NCBI GenBank assembly: GCA_036365455.1
Contig: JAWQUS010000027.1
Coordinates: 10,434,001-10,498,000 of the forward strand
Source: Macrosoma leucophasiata
Lineage: Eukaryota > Arthropoda > Insecta > Lepidoptera > Hedylidae
DNA: 64,000 bases
Reading direction: 5' to 3'
The first letter of the stretch is position 1. The number at the start of each line of letters is the position of its first letter. Positions 21,157 to 32,480 of the stretch are shown here, piece after piece. The notes under the pieces were generated by a model that had not been told where the DNA came from, ran no database searches, and was given only the letters and a program-made list of their open reading frames with translations. Both the position numbers and the translations under genes were made by a program.

Positions 21157-23187
21157 AATATTTTATTACAGATTTTTTTTTGACATTACCTTGACGCTTG
21201 AATTAATTAGTTGCCAAAATAAAAAATAGGTTCGTCTTATTCTCAGGTAGAGACGATATTGTATCGATTTTTTTTCGCGGTGCGAAGCGCGGGCGTCCGA
21301 CGTCGGCATTCGACAACCGTCTGTCTGCGTTGGGGCATAATAATTAACGGCGATAAACAATGGCCATGTCGTCCTCTGGTCGCTACCTGCGCATGACGAT
21401 AGAGGACGAATGACTCGTTCTGTAGTGTCCTTGCTTCGTCGTCACCATTGCAAGTAATTTCGCACACGTCTAAAGCAACTTGTTGATTTATCTGTTTCTG
21501 TTGTTGTTGACATTTCAACATAATCACAATGTTTGTGACGACATCATGCTGGCTGGCTATTGTATTTTGACAATTGTTGTTAGTTGTACAGTATAGAAAC
21601 GATCATGAATAATTTACATTTTTAATGCTAATTTAACAGTGCATTTAGTGACATGAATAAGTCAGAAGTAAACACTTCAAAATTATCTTTACTGCAACCA
21701 ACACGATAACAAAAATTAAAATAGCTACTAAAAATAATTACAAAACATAAGTTACGTCTGAAAATCTAAAAGCATGTTGTAAAATCCACAATACAACGTC
21801 ATGAGTATTTTTATCTGTCAAAAACAAACAGTGCGATAAGTGTATCAATTTGTGGTGTAGCGGTTTTACTATCGTGACATTTTTCGTCAGACGGCACCCG
21901 GTGGCGGTAGTGTGCGCTGGAAAGTCGGGAAAGCGGCGCTCGCGCAATCGCACTCCGTCCGCGTTCCGATGCGCCTCCCCGCAACGCTGCCCTCTACCCG
22001 GTTCATTAACGTGGGCTCATCGACACTACTGATTGCGTCCTCACTTCGATACGAATAGGAATTATTATCTTTATTGGAATGCTCTATTTAATAGTTTCGT
22101 CATTTGGTACATCTAACCTCACTGTATCCTAATCGTAAACCTGCATGTCATCATGAACATGTTCGAACAAAGTATGAACTTTGATCATACTAATACCATA
22201 AGTTAGTGTGAATACGCTCTCTTGTAGTTATAGGGAAGTATACCTCTAAGCATTCTAATTAATAAATGATTTTTTCTGATAGAGGGATCTCATTCTTTAT
22301 CAACTAAATTTATTTTCGATACAACGACTGAATAAGTCAGCGCGGCATGCTTAATGCTCCATTCGATTGGTTACGATCCAATATCTCATGTTTTCTTATG
22401 ATTTCTACCGTCTATACATTAGATGCTACAGTAACATACTGCCAATGTATTAATACTGTTAAATTGTTCTTTCCATTGTGATAACGTTCATTTCACCATT
22501 CTCCCTATAGTGGAAGTCTCTCCCTTGTAGCCCTTATAGGAGAGAGAGGTTGTAATGTAGAGCTTGACGTTACTTACTATGAAACAGCATCGTTTACTCG
22601 GGTAAATTAACTGTTAATATTTTTCTACCATAATTGCCCTACGTACTTGTTTATCAATCTTTGAAAATAAAAATTATAGCGTTGTCACACTGAACATTCT
22701 TCCTGCAATGCTGAAATTCTTATCTGCATAGATAGATAACATTATGACGTTGATTGTTGTTCGTGAATCCGATAAAAATATCCACATGAAAGCACGTACC
22801 GCGTTCTATAAAAATATCTACTATTAATTATCTATACATTTGGCTAATCTTCTTAAATATCCGCATTGCCATCTTACTATATACTCTTAAATTAGGTATT
22901 ATTTAGCTGTCATAGATATTTTTTATAAAACAAATGGAAGATAAAAATATTGACTTTCATTTTTTTTATGGCGACAAGCGACAGTTGCGTGTTTTTTCTA
23001 AGCCGAATCTACTCTCATAAAAATTGGGAAGGATATATTCTACATCCTCAATAAGGCTAAAGGCCACTTTGCCGTTTAACCATAAAAGGAAACCACGTGA
23101 CAGAAGTTGCAGCAAATACCTAACTTGTGTAAACAAGTCGTTACTAATTTTGATACCTTACGTAGGTAAGTTATAAGTACTACTTAT
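21157..23187. other. AT-rich sequence, nothing certain
   Basis: No coding exon or repeat family is recognised. A GC-richer patch at 21880-22025 stands out without coding signature. Confidence 0.45.
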
Positions 23188-23191
23188 ATGT

Positions 23192-23486
23192 ACTGGTGGT
23201 AGAGCTCCAGTGACGGAGCTCGCAGGCGTAGGCACCACCGCATTACCTAATATACTTGCCGCTAAATGGTAGTGTTCAACACTATCGTGTTCCGGTCAGG
23301 TGGTAATGTACGGCCCTGTAATTTCCGGCACAGAGGCATAAGACCTTAGGCCTCAGGAGTGGTAACGCATCTGCATTTTGACCTTGGTCTTTGTGTAAGT
23401 GTCTATAGGCTGCAGTCATCACTTAACATCAATGTGAACTGCATGCTTGTTTACCATTTCCATTACATAAAAAAAAAAAAAAAAAA
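23192..23486 (+). repeat. SINE-like repeat A, reference full copy
   Basis: Best-preserved copy: 5' hairpin-forming head (GAGCTCC/GGAGCTC within GGTGGT..ACCACC), body, and a pure A tail at the 3' end. ATGTACT occurs at 23188-23194 and again directly after the tail at 23487-23493, indicating a target-site duplication of at least ATGT. Confidence 0.85.
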
Positions 23487-23493
23487 ATGTACT

Positions 23494-24085
23494 ATTTACA
23501 CTTGTATACTCATAGTTTATACACGTAATGCCTACGAATTATGCCAATTTTTATCCACCAATTGACATTATAATTTGTGTTTAGTGTTACGGTCTGTAAG
23601 ACATCAATACATTTTAGTTAAGATTCACTTTGGATAAACATCTTAGTTTATTTATTTATTTCCATAAATAATTTTCAGCACTAAGATTTTAGTAAAGTAC
23701 AAAACAAAGAACACCCACGAAACAAAATCATTATTTAATCATTAGGTAAGTAGGTATAAGTAAAATTTATGGAATTTACCTTTTCTTGTAATACCTATCG
23801 TGAAGTTGTACGTGATAAAATGCAAGTTTAGCTTTACCAACGACTTATCTAATTATCTTGATTTTTATGTCATTCAATAAAAGTTATAATAATTACAAGA
23901 AGTGAACATGTAGACGTCTACATAATTTACATATAAACCAGAGATCATTTTGCAGATTTTTTGATCTTGCCACTTCTATTCTAAGGTCTCAAATCTTCTG
24001 CCTCCGTACCTCAAAGGTCATCAGGTCTAGAATTCTGACGATCTACCTGCTGGACTTGAGAGGTTCTTAAGTAGACATTATATTT
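23494..24085. other. AT-rich sequence, nothing recognised
   Basis: No gene or repeat family recognised. Confidence 0.4.
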
Positions 24086-24091
24086 TAGCGA

Positions 24092-24423
24092 TATGAAAGT
24101 GGCAAACAAGCATAAATTTCATATTGATGGTATCTAAGAGAGTATGTACTGTTTTTTATGTAATCAAAGTGGCAAACACGCAAGCAGTTCACATGGATGT
24201 TAAGTTTAGTGACTGCAGTCTATAGACATCTATACAAAAATTAAAGGTCAAAATGCAGATGTGTTGCCACCCCTAAGACTGAAGTTCTTATGTCTCTGTG
24301 ATAGTTATTACGAGGTCTTTCATTATCATCTAACCTGATCACGAAGTGCTGAGCATCAGCTATATTAGGTAATGCGGTGGTCCCTACGCCCTCCAGCTCC
24401 TACACTGGAACTCAACCATCAGT
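24092..24423 (-). repeat. SINE-like repeat A, diverged copy with an extra 3' end
   Basis: The reverse-strand copy spans about 24151-24423. Just below it, 24092-24130 repeats the GTGGCAAACAAGCAT terminus, so two 3' ends sit side by side. Confidence 0.65.
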
Positions 24424-25724
24424 TAAAAAAATATCTACATAAAAAAAGAACCTAAAGGAGATGTTGCAAAAATGTATGGACCTCCGGCCATGTATTGTAC
24501 ACAATATCATTAAACAGGCAAAATCAATATAAAAACGTTTTTTACTGCATATTTTCACTTATTTAGCTTTGTTTGCAGTTACAAAACATAATTTGCAGTT
24601 AGAATTGCAACTCAAAACTAACATGGCGAATATGGCGGGCGATGTCATTTTGACATTTTCATTTTTTAAATTGTATTTTGATTATAGAACTTGGAGTAAA
24701 AAGTAATATTTTCTAAATACTATCAAAATCGATTGATCCCAAGTGTCGGCTGTATCGCCGCCATGTTTAACATAGTTGAAAATGATAAAATCGTTATAAT
24801 GAAATGTGGTTGTAACTCTAAAATATATTCTTGAATAAATTAATTGTATTTTTTTTGGATTCTTCTTTAATTTACCCATTTTTTGAGGACATGTACGAAC
24901 CAGAGCCGAGCTCGCAACATCTCCTTTTTGCCTACGACACTTGAACTCTATCATAAATCACAATTTTCCTCAGTCACAATAGGTTAGTGGGAATGCTGAG
25001 AATCACAAGATTTTAGAAAATGCTCGTTTGTCCTCTACGTTACAAACATCGCTAATTTACAAAGATAATGAGCGAATGAGTAGGTATGTACCAATATAAA
25101 CTCATAAAGTCACGTGCAGCATGCACGCAGTTTCTAGTTAGTTGCAGTTCAACAATAGCTCATCATCAAAGCGTTGAAAGCGGAGAATTAAAAAGTCAGA
25201 ATTTCCTCGTTGACACCAGTTATAAATCACAGTTGCCGTGTTTATTTTACGATCGAGCTATAATCGTCAACTCCGTGGTTTTGCAACGTGGCCGCTACGC
25301 CCGCCAGTACCGATGCGCAGGAGTCGTAAAAAGCAGACACAGTCAAACATGCACATCAGCTATTTCTGTACCTTTTACTTTAATATCTAATGCATGCCTG
25401 TTAATGTTAATTTCATTGAACTTAAAGCGTTGTCTGTAAAATTAGCCCCACCGTATGTTTTACACACCGTGTTACTGGTCAAGTACCTAAGCTTACCTAT
25501 TTAATCTGGTGTTGTATAAAATGGATCAAGTCCAATACCGTGTATATAGAAAGTAGTATATGATCTATTAAGATTTATAAAACCTAAGTGATAAACATAA
25601 AACAAATATGAATGTGATTAATTTAAATATTTGTTTTTACCAACATTACAAGGGGGATAAAAATGTGAGTACCTACCTATCTCGTTACTGAAAGAAGGAT
25701 TGATTTCATTTAATACTGAGTCGA
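24424..25724. other. AT-rich sequence, nothing recognised
   Basis: No gene or repeat family recognised. Open frames at 24682-24954 (-) and 25086-25439 (+) show no known motif. Confidence 0.4.
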
Positions 25725-26090
25725 AGCGCGCATGGCCCCGCTGGTTAGCTGGTGTAGATCGTAAGCGATCTACTCGGTTAAGCAATACGGGCGCGGTCGG
25801 GTGTGTGATGGGTGACCGCTAGTGGAAAATTAAAAAGCGCGTTTTCGTGCTTCGGAGGGCACGTTAAACCGTCGGTCCCGGTTGCTATCGATAGATAGCA
25901 TTCGTTAAACCTAATCGGAGGCGTTATGGGCGGCTTGAAAACGCCCGACAGCGGGTTGGCCACTAACCCGTATCTCCACCAACCCGCATTGGAGCAGCGT
26001 GGTAGAGTAAGCTCCAGGCCTCCCCCCAAAAAGGGGAGAGACTCGTGCCCAGCAGTGGGATGTACAATGAGTTGCCATTATTATAATACT
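25725..26090 (+). mobile_element. 5S-rRNA-derived SINE
   Basis: The head contains GGTTAAGCAATACGGGCGCG and GATGGGTGACCGCT, resembling 5S rRNA internal promoter boxes A and C (AATTAAGC.., GGATGGGGGACCGCT). The body ends CCCAGCAGTGGGATGTACAA and a TTATTA-like tail. A second copy lies in reverse at 61316-61672. It is not an intact 5S gene. Confidence 0.7.
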
Positions 26091-26517
26091 TAGTGAACAC
26101 AACATTTATTACTAAGGTTGTCGCTAGGCTGTATCTGACAGGAAGACTGGTAGGTTACGAGGTTACTAGTACCTACTCGTATATTGCCATATCTGTGCAG
26201 GTTTTCGAACTTGCAGTTAGTTCAAAACCAGAATAACTCTGGCTTATATTAACCTCAAGGCTTACAAAATCACGAGATTATATAAAATACAATCTTCGAA
26301 AAAAGTTAGTAATTTCCAACCTATTAATTCATTATGGTTGTGTAAGAGTTTATAATAAAAGAAAGTATAATGTCCACTGTACTGTCCGCTAGATGTTATC
26401 ACGGCAGTCGTCACAGTCGATTTCAGATAACGATATACTTCGTTATGAAATTTCATACTTGTCCAAAAGGCAATTTATTGTAAAACTCATTAAATTGTGA
26501 TGTTTATATGAACTTTT

Positions 26518-26732
26518 GACGACCCGGTTAGTCCAGCGGTGTGAAACCATCGTTTGATTCGAAGGGTCGCGGGTTCGATCCCCGCACTGGGACAAATATT
26601 TGTATGGCCTACAGATATTTGTTTCGGGTCTGGGTGTTTGTGTATGTGTTGTATGTGTACAACGGCACCCACGACACAGGTTTATACCTACTGTGGGGCT
26701 GTGAGTGTAAGCGTAGATAAAAAAAAAACTTG
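26518..26732 (+). mobile_element. tRNA-derived SINE (family C)
   Basis: The tRNA-like head has A-box TTAGTCCAGCGG and B-box GGTTCGATCCC, ending CCCCGCACTGGGAC. It is followed by a GTGTTTGTGTATGTG-rich body and an A-rich tail at about 26720. A chain-closing acceptor stem is absent, so a functional tRNA is unlikely. Confidence 0.7.
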
Positions 26733-27113
26733 GAAGCTGTTTAATTCGCTTAGTTCATGTTTAAATGAAGCCATTGCTATACAATTGAACCATATTGTAG
26801 TATGCTGTAGCTGAAAGAAGCCGCCGCACGAGGTCATAAAATGAAAAAAAAAACACACCAAATAAGCGAAAAACGGTGTTAAAAATGAAAGTTTATAAAA
26901 TAAAATTTTCAATTTATCTCATTTTTTTATGTTTTCAAATAAATAACTTAGGTACTTCTGAGGTACCACCTACCTACGTGTGGTTCATGACAAAAATGAA
27001 TATTTTTATATCTATTTCATGTTGAAATAAATTACTATGCTTTGCTTTGCTTGCGGCTTTCAAATCTTAATGGACAAAAGGTGTAGTTTAGATAGAGTTA
27101 GGTACCTACTTCT
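26733..27113. other. AT-rich sequence, nothing recognised
   Basis: No gene or repeat family recognised. Confidence 0.4.
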
Positions 27114-27190
27114 ACTGATAGTAGAGTACCAGTGACGGAGCTCAAGGAGTGAGTCACCATCGCAGTAACTTATCAAAATGAGGCAAATGG
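27114..27190 (+). repeat. SINE-like repeat A, truncated 5' head
   Basis: A partial copy with AGTACCAGTGACGGAGCTCA, immediately followed by a longer copy in the same orientation. Confidence 0.6.
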
Positions 27191-27197
27191 TAATTTT

Positions 27198-27458
27198 CTG
27201 GTGGTAGAGCTCCAATGACGTAGCTCGCGGGCGTAGGCACCACCGCATTACCTAATATACTTGTCGCTAAATGGTAGTGTTCAGCACTATCGTGTTCCGG
27301 TCAGGTGGTAATGTACGGCCCTGTAATTTCCGGCACAGAGGCATAACTACTTAAGCCTCAGGAGTGGTAACTTTGTGGGTGTCTATAGGCTGCAGTCATC
27401 ACTTAACATTAAAGTGGCCTGCATGCATGTTTGCCACTTCCTTAACATAAAAAAAAAA
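27198..27458 (+). repeat. SINE-like repeat A with internal deletion
   Basis: Complete ends and an A tail. About 25 bp around the CGCATCTGCATTTTGACC block are missing. Confidence 0.8.
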
Positions 27459-27496
27459 TCAGTGATATCGTGTTTTGATTAGATGGATAACCATCA

Positions 27497-27553
27497 TACA
27501 CAGGTAATGCGGTGGTGCCTACGGCCTCTGACACTAAAACTACCATCAGTTTG
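27497..27553 (-). repeat. SINE-like repeat A, 5' end fragment
   Basis: Reverse-strand fragment with AGGTAATGCGGTGGTGCCTA. It is followed by CATAGAGCAACACGGG, which matches one terminus of the foldback element at 36375-36701. Confidence 0.6.
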
Positions 27554-28330
27554 AAGCATAGAGCAACACGGGTCTATGGTTGAAGTAAGTAGCTTCTGAG
27601 TTTGTGTGAGATCTGGTATTTATCCCAGCTTGGCTGTATGTAACAATTTCAAACATTTTCTTTGGTTCGTTGTGTTTTATTTTATTTTATTATTTTCGGA
27701 AAGCAGACAGTGAAAGTATAACTGCATATAAAAATAACAGTCAAAACTACACACCATTTAGGAGCTTTCGCATATAACATCTGTAACACAAGGCACTTGA
27801 TTAGCAAAGTCTGACAAACAAAATAAAAAGTTTTAACAAAAAAAAAAAGAAGTGTAGCCAAAGAGCCGGCGAAACTTATTCATTAACATAACTAAGTAGT
27901 AACAGATACATTCTAAGGAAATATATTTAAATCATGCATGTGTTGTTATGACTTATTGCAGATGTAGAGCTTAATAGAGTCAATTTGCTTAAATTTCTCT
28001 ATTTATCACCTTACAATTTAGGCGTAGGTAATGTATTTTCTATGAACCAATTTTTCTAAGTAATCTCACTTCAACCTGTCGGTAACTCTTAAGAGTGTAC
28101 GAAGAATGTGCTGGATGGACCTCTTTAATATAATATAGATACTATTAGCGTCGGAGCAGGTGGAGCCCGGTGCCGACTGTACTCCGAGACAGGTGTAAGT
28201 TACTTTTATTTATAAATATAGCCTTCACAACATTTTTATAATATCTTTTATAAAATATAAATATAGTTAAAACAGTGGTGTGCTGGCGGTAAGTACAACA
28301 CTACTGTCTCTCATAACTAACTAGCAACGC

Positions 28331-28624
28331 ACTGGTGGTATAGCTCCAGTGACGGAGCTCGCGGGCGTAGGCACCACCGCATTACCTAATATACTTGCCG
28401 TTAAATGGTAGTGTTCAGCACTATCGTGTTCCGGTCAGGTGGTAATGTACGGCTCTGAAATTACCGGCACAGAGGCATAACACCTAATGCCTCAGGAGTG
28501 GCAGCGCATTTGCACTTTGACCTCTGGTCATTGTGTGGGTGTCTATAGGCTGCAGTCATCACTTAACATCAATGTGAACTGCACGCTTGTTTGCCACATT
28601 TATAACATAAAAAAAAAAAAAAAA
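28331..28624 (+). repeat. SINE-like repeat A, full copy with target duplication
   Basis: A full copy ending in a long A run. AACGC precedes it (28326-28330) and recurs after the A tail, consistent with a short target-site duplication. Confidence 0.8.
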
Positions 28625-28867
28625 CGCTTTTAGAGAAATCATAATTATCATAATTTCAGCTGAAAAATGTCCACAGCTGGACCAAAGCTTCCCCCATGAG
28701 GGGGGTATGCAATAATCGTTACGCCTGACATGCAGATTGGCGGTAGTTTTATTACAGGACGCCGACAGAGTAATACAAGTAAGTGCAGAGAAATACAACT
28801 GTTTAACTTAAGATATATAAATGTTTCTTTTTTTATGTACCTATAGAAATGTATCGAAATATTAGAG

Positions 28868-29069
28868 TTTTTTTATGTAATGCAAATGCAAACAAGCATA
28901 GGTACACCACATGGATGATAAGTGAATGTTGCACCTTACAGACATCTACACAAAAATGCATTGGACTTTTAAGGCGGATTACGATTAGTACTGGGTCCTA
29001 TATTATATGATTTAGATAAAGTAATGCGGTGGTGCATAAGCCCTCGAACTCCGACACTGGGACTCTAGG
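28868..29069 (-). repeat. SINE-like repeat A, diverged copy
   Basis: Reverse-strand copy with TTTTTTATGTAATG and AAGTAATGCGGTGGTGC landmarks. The middle is decayed or deleted. Confidence 0.6.
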
Positions 29070-29118
29070 AAGTAATTGGTCGTAATAATAATTATTACTA
29101 TAATGGGTATGCAGTAAA

Positions 29119-29309
29119 TCCCTACTAATATTATAAATGCGAAAGTAACACTGTGTGTCTGTCTGTCTGTTACCTTTTCACGTCCAAACGACTGCGCCGA
29201 TTTTAATGAAATTTGGTACAGAGATAGAGTTGACTTTGAGAAAGAACATAGGCTTTTTTTCATACTTTTAAACAACATCCACGCGGGCGAAGTCGCGGGC
29301 AACAGCTAG
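29119..29309 (+). mobile_element. short non-autonomous Helitron-like element
   Basis: The A|TCCCTACTAATATTATAAAT start and the CGCGGGCAACAGCTAG|T end obey the Helitron rule of insertion between A and T. The GC-rich CGCGGGCGAAGTCGCGGGC forms the 3' subterminal structure. Confidence 0.8.
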
Positions 29310-29519
29310 TCATATCATAATATCGGTTTCGAATAGTATTATCAGCCCCATGTGCATACCCTTGTCAAAGACCTTTTTTAAGCTCAAAGTTCTTTGGCTG
29401 GTTCATTACAAATTCGTAAAAAAAATCTTTGTTTTAGTAAAATTAACTTAATAAGGTACTTATTGTGGAAATATTGGCTTTTTTGGCATACCTACTATCC
29501 AATGAGTATGTATGTATGT

Positions 29520-29745
29520 ATTTTCACGCCAGGTCCCTAACGGGGTAGGCAGAGAGTGTAGAGCGCCAGATATCCCGGTTCAGACAAACCTCTCGTGCCT
29601 CGTCTACCTTCATCATTCTCTTCATATATGCACGCCGATTCCTAAGACTTTTGACCCCACCATCAGACAGAACTCGACCTATTTGGTCATGGTAGGTCAG
29701 CCTTGGTCTTCCTGGGCCTCTGAGTGATATAATGAAACAAAACCT
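29520..29745 (-). pseudogene. 3'-terminal coding fragment of a non-LTR-type element
   Basis: The minus-strand translation RGPGRPRLTYHDQIGRVLSD continues to RDIWRSTLSAYPVR. The GRPR..W(R)S arrangement resembles the extreme C-terminus of many LINE ORF2 proteins. Related pieces lie at 62300-62446 and 63252-63336 on the plus strand. The family assignment is tentative. Confidence 0.5.
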
Positions 29746-30129
29746 TTGAATAAAACAAAATAATATTAGAGCGGTAAGTGGCACGTAATGCAGTGTGGCA
29801 AGCGAATGTCGGCAAGCAGTTACATGCGCTTCCCTTAGGGCCATAACATAACAGTGCGGTGCGAAAAACTCGCTCTGCACCAGCCAGTACTTTAGTGATG
29901 CAGGCTATACAACCATTGAGAACTGTTGAATGATTTCTTTGAAATCGCCTCACCGTTACCTGTATTTTAATTATTTGGCAATGTTTAATTTCGATGGAAA
30001 ATATACACTGAAAATAGTATTGAATTTATAAAGACAATTATGATTGGTCTCGTTTCATAAAAGTTTTGATTTCCATTGCTCATACTTTTGACTAGTTTTT
30101 ACGTTACATAAATACCTACATACCTATGT

Positions 30130-30400
30130 AGTTTTGTTATCGCGAGCTACATCGGTAAATAGTTTTTTTCAACAATAGTGCAATTCATAATAATTATTTT
30201 TTGATAATCCTGAATGCAACGTAGGCCGTAGGTTTGGTTGGTTGCATATAATATTTTTCAATCTGCTGTCCGAACATCACAATATCTCCGTTTGCCCGAG
30301 ACCACGCAAGCTGAAACGCCATCGAAATATCGAGTTAATTTAAAAGAAGTTTAAATTTAAATATACTTGAGATAAATTCCTAAAAACAGTTTAATTTTAA
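30130..30400. repeat. diverged relative of the 20972-21156 foldback element
   Basis: Contains ATCGCGAGCTAC at the left, and AATATACTTGAGATAAATTC and AAACAGTTTAATTTT at the right, resembling the flank and arm of the 20.97-kb element. Decayed. Confidence 0.4.
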
Positions 30401-30579
30401 AAAATAAATACAGGTGGTTGTAGAGAGTACAGTGCAATGTTTAGCGTTGCAGCGCACCGCGCTGTTGTGTTAGGGCCCTGCGCAAACCAGTTTTGCGCTT
30501 CGCACGGGAAATATGTCGCCAATCGCGCGTGGTAACCGACTTGTTTCCATCACAGCGCATTACAGGCGAATTATTTGTA

Positions 30580-30665
30580 TTTTTAGGGTTCCATGCCTCA
30601 ATATGCAAAAAACACTCGTGCGTTAGTCTGTCAGTCCGACACAGCAAAATTGCACCGAAGTTAAA
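30580..30665 (+). repeat. fragment of the GGTTCCGT repeat family
   Basis: TTAGGGTTCCATGCCTCAAT followed by a GTCTGTCAGTCCG block, related to 44554-44790 and 62520-62906. Confidence 0.4.
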
Positions 30666-30725
30666 GGTCTCAATATTATCTCAAACGTATTTTTTAAATA
30701 TATTTTGTTATTGGTTGTAGAATTT

Positions 30726-30825
30726 CAGTGTCGGATATCGAGGGCTTAGGCACCCCCGCCATTATCTAATCTATCTGCCGCCAAATGGTAGTGATCAGCA
30801 CTATCGTGTTCCGGTTATATGATAA
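30726..30825 (+). repeat. SINE-like repeat A, 5' fragment
   Basis: Head segment only: GGCTTAGGCACCCCCGCC, TCTGCCGCCAAATGGTAG and ACTATCGTGTTCCGGT. Confidence 0.65.
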
Positions 30826-30967
30826 TGACGACCAAATTCATTTCTATTCTCAGTTTCTTTTAAAATGGGGAAATGGAGGAATTTGTAAATGTTTGTTTTC
30901 AAAATGTGACTGTTTAATTTAGAAATAAAAATATTTTTTTGTTTTTGATTATTATTAAAAAACGTAA

Positions 30968-31207
30968 CTTCACGCCTGTAATCCCCGAAGGGGTAGGCAG
31001 AGGTAAATGCACGCATTCAAGCAGTCATGAAAACACCCACGATTCGCCGGTTACGTTTTGGCCCAGGTGGCGAGCCTGTTGACATCTCCGGGCACATTAC
31101 CAAACTTCGAGGTACTGGGAAATTTCCAGAAAATGGAAAATCCCAATAGAACCAGAGATTTTACACCACTATCTTTGATAGCCCCATACCCGGGAATCGA
31201 ACCCAGA
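30968..31207 (-). mobile_element. tRNA-derived SINE (family B), inverted copy
   Basis: Reverse complement of the family at 2601-2926: body ACACCCACGATTCGCCGGTT, and B-box GGTTCGATTCCCGGG (reverse strand) at about 31190-31205. The head's A-box part is lost. Confidence 0.7.
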
Positions 31208-32385
31208 AATAGCTTTTTACTTACCTATATACATATAATTACTCGTACTTACAGGAAACTTAAAAGTTTAAATAATTTTAAGGTACAATGACATCGGATA
31301 TACAACGGAATCCTATTAATGCGAGTCCGTTTCGCTCTTAGCCGATTTTTTTTCGCAATTACCACGTTTGTATGTTAAGGTGGACTTGAAGTATTGCGGT
31401 TTTGATCGTAACGGCGATATCAAATGTTACCATTTGTCGTTAACTTGTACGGTCGTATCAATAGACATAAAAGTTTTATATGTTCCTCAAAATCTAATTC
31501 ACCTTAACAGCTGCTTATAATTTATTTATTGTACACATGTTTTTAAGATAAAACCTTTTTTCGTTACTAATTTAGGCAATGAATCTGATAATAGAACCGG
31601 TTATCTTCAATCTGGTGAATTTTATTTTCTCACACATTGTAGGTACATAGATAACATGATATACATAAACATGATATTATTGAATTCCCTTACGTATTAG
31701 GAAGGGTATAGGTATAGTATACAACCCATTAATATTAATGCTGACTCGTGTCCAACTAGACATGAATAAAAAAATAAACAGTTCAAACTGCTTTCTCATT
31801 AATAAATGGACGCTTATTAACATGTGTCTCCACTAATTTTCAAGAATGGGTTACTAGTTCACACATTTGTCTATTAATGACGTAAAAAATTAAATTAAAG
31901 TCGTTCTGAGTCGTAATAATGACGCATAAGGTAAGAAACAATGATGCGCGTGAAAGGGTTAAGTGTTTTACGAAAATAAAGACTACAGAACGGGCACAAT
32001 GACTCAGATGGAATTCAGTGTTGCCCGCCATACTGAGCTTCGTCGGAATCAGAAATACAATCCTAATTATAATCGCACGCATCCGTCCAGCACCTCAATC
32101 GGTCGCGAACGCGCCGACCAAACCGCACTTCACTGAATCTGATGCCCTACTACTACCATCGACGTCCGAACTTAATAAAGCTCGCGTGTGCTCGTTTTCA
32201 AAATGTAGCTTTAGGCTTCATTCTATAAGTACGTCATTAAATCCCAATCGTATACAAACTTCGCAGCATTCGTAACATTTTTGTGTTTCGATTGTAGATT
32301 GAGCATTTTTGTTGTAAATACCCAAACGGTACGCTCTGTCGTCTGTAAATCTAACTCTATCAAGTTCTCATCGCGTATAATGACG
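31208..32385. other. AT-rich sequence, nothing recognised
   Basis: No gene or repeat family recognised. An open frame at 32018-32275 (+) lacks motifs. Confidence 0.4.
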
Positions 32386-32480
32386 AAAATGGTACATACA
32401 TACTTTAGTTAAATTTAAATAAACTATATTAAAAAATGTTTTGAATTATCTTAAAAAATGCGAAGAAACTTTTTCCCCAA
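32386..32480 (+). mobile_element. mariner 3'-terminal fragment, opposite orientation
   Basis: Ends of a transposase (AATGGTACATACATACTTTAG encodes NGTYIL-stop) followed by about 75 bp and the terminal repeat CGAAGAAACTTTTTCCCCAA, then TA. It matches the copy at 7164-7330. Confidence 0.75.

Noticed and set aside
25778..26105. Open frames within the 5S-derived SINE
   Set aside because: Repeat sequence, with the same frames recurring at the second copy; not genes.
26520..26595. tRNA gene
   Set aside because: Same reasoning: box-like motifs but a SINE body and A-rich tail follow.
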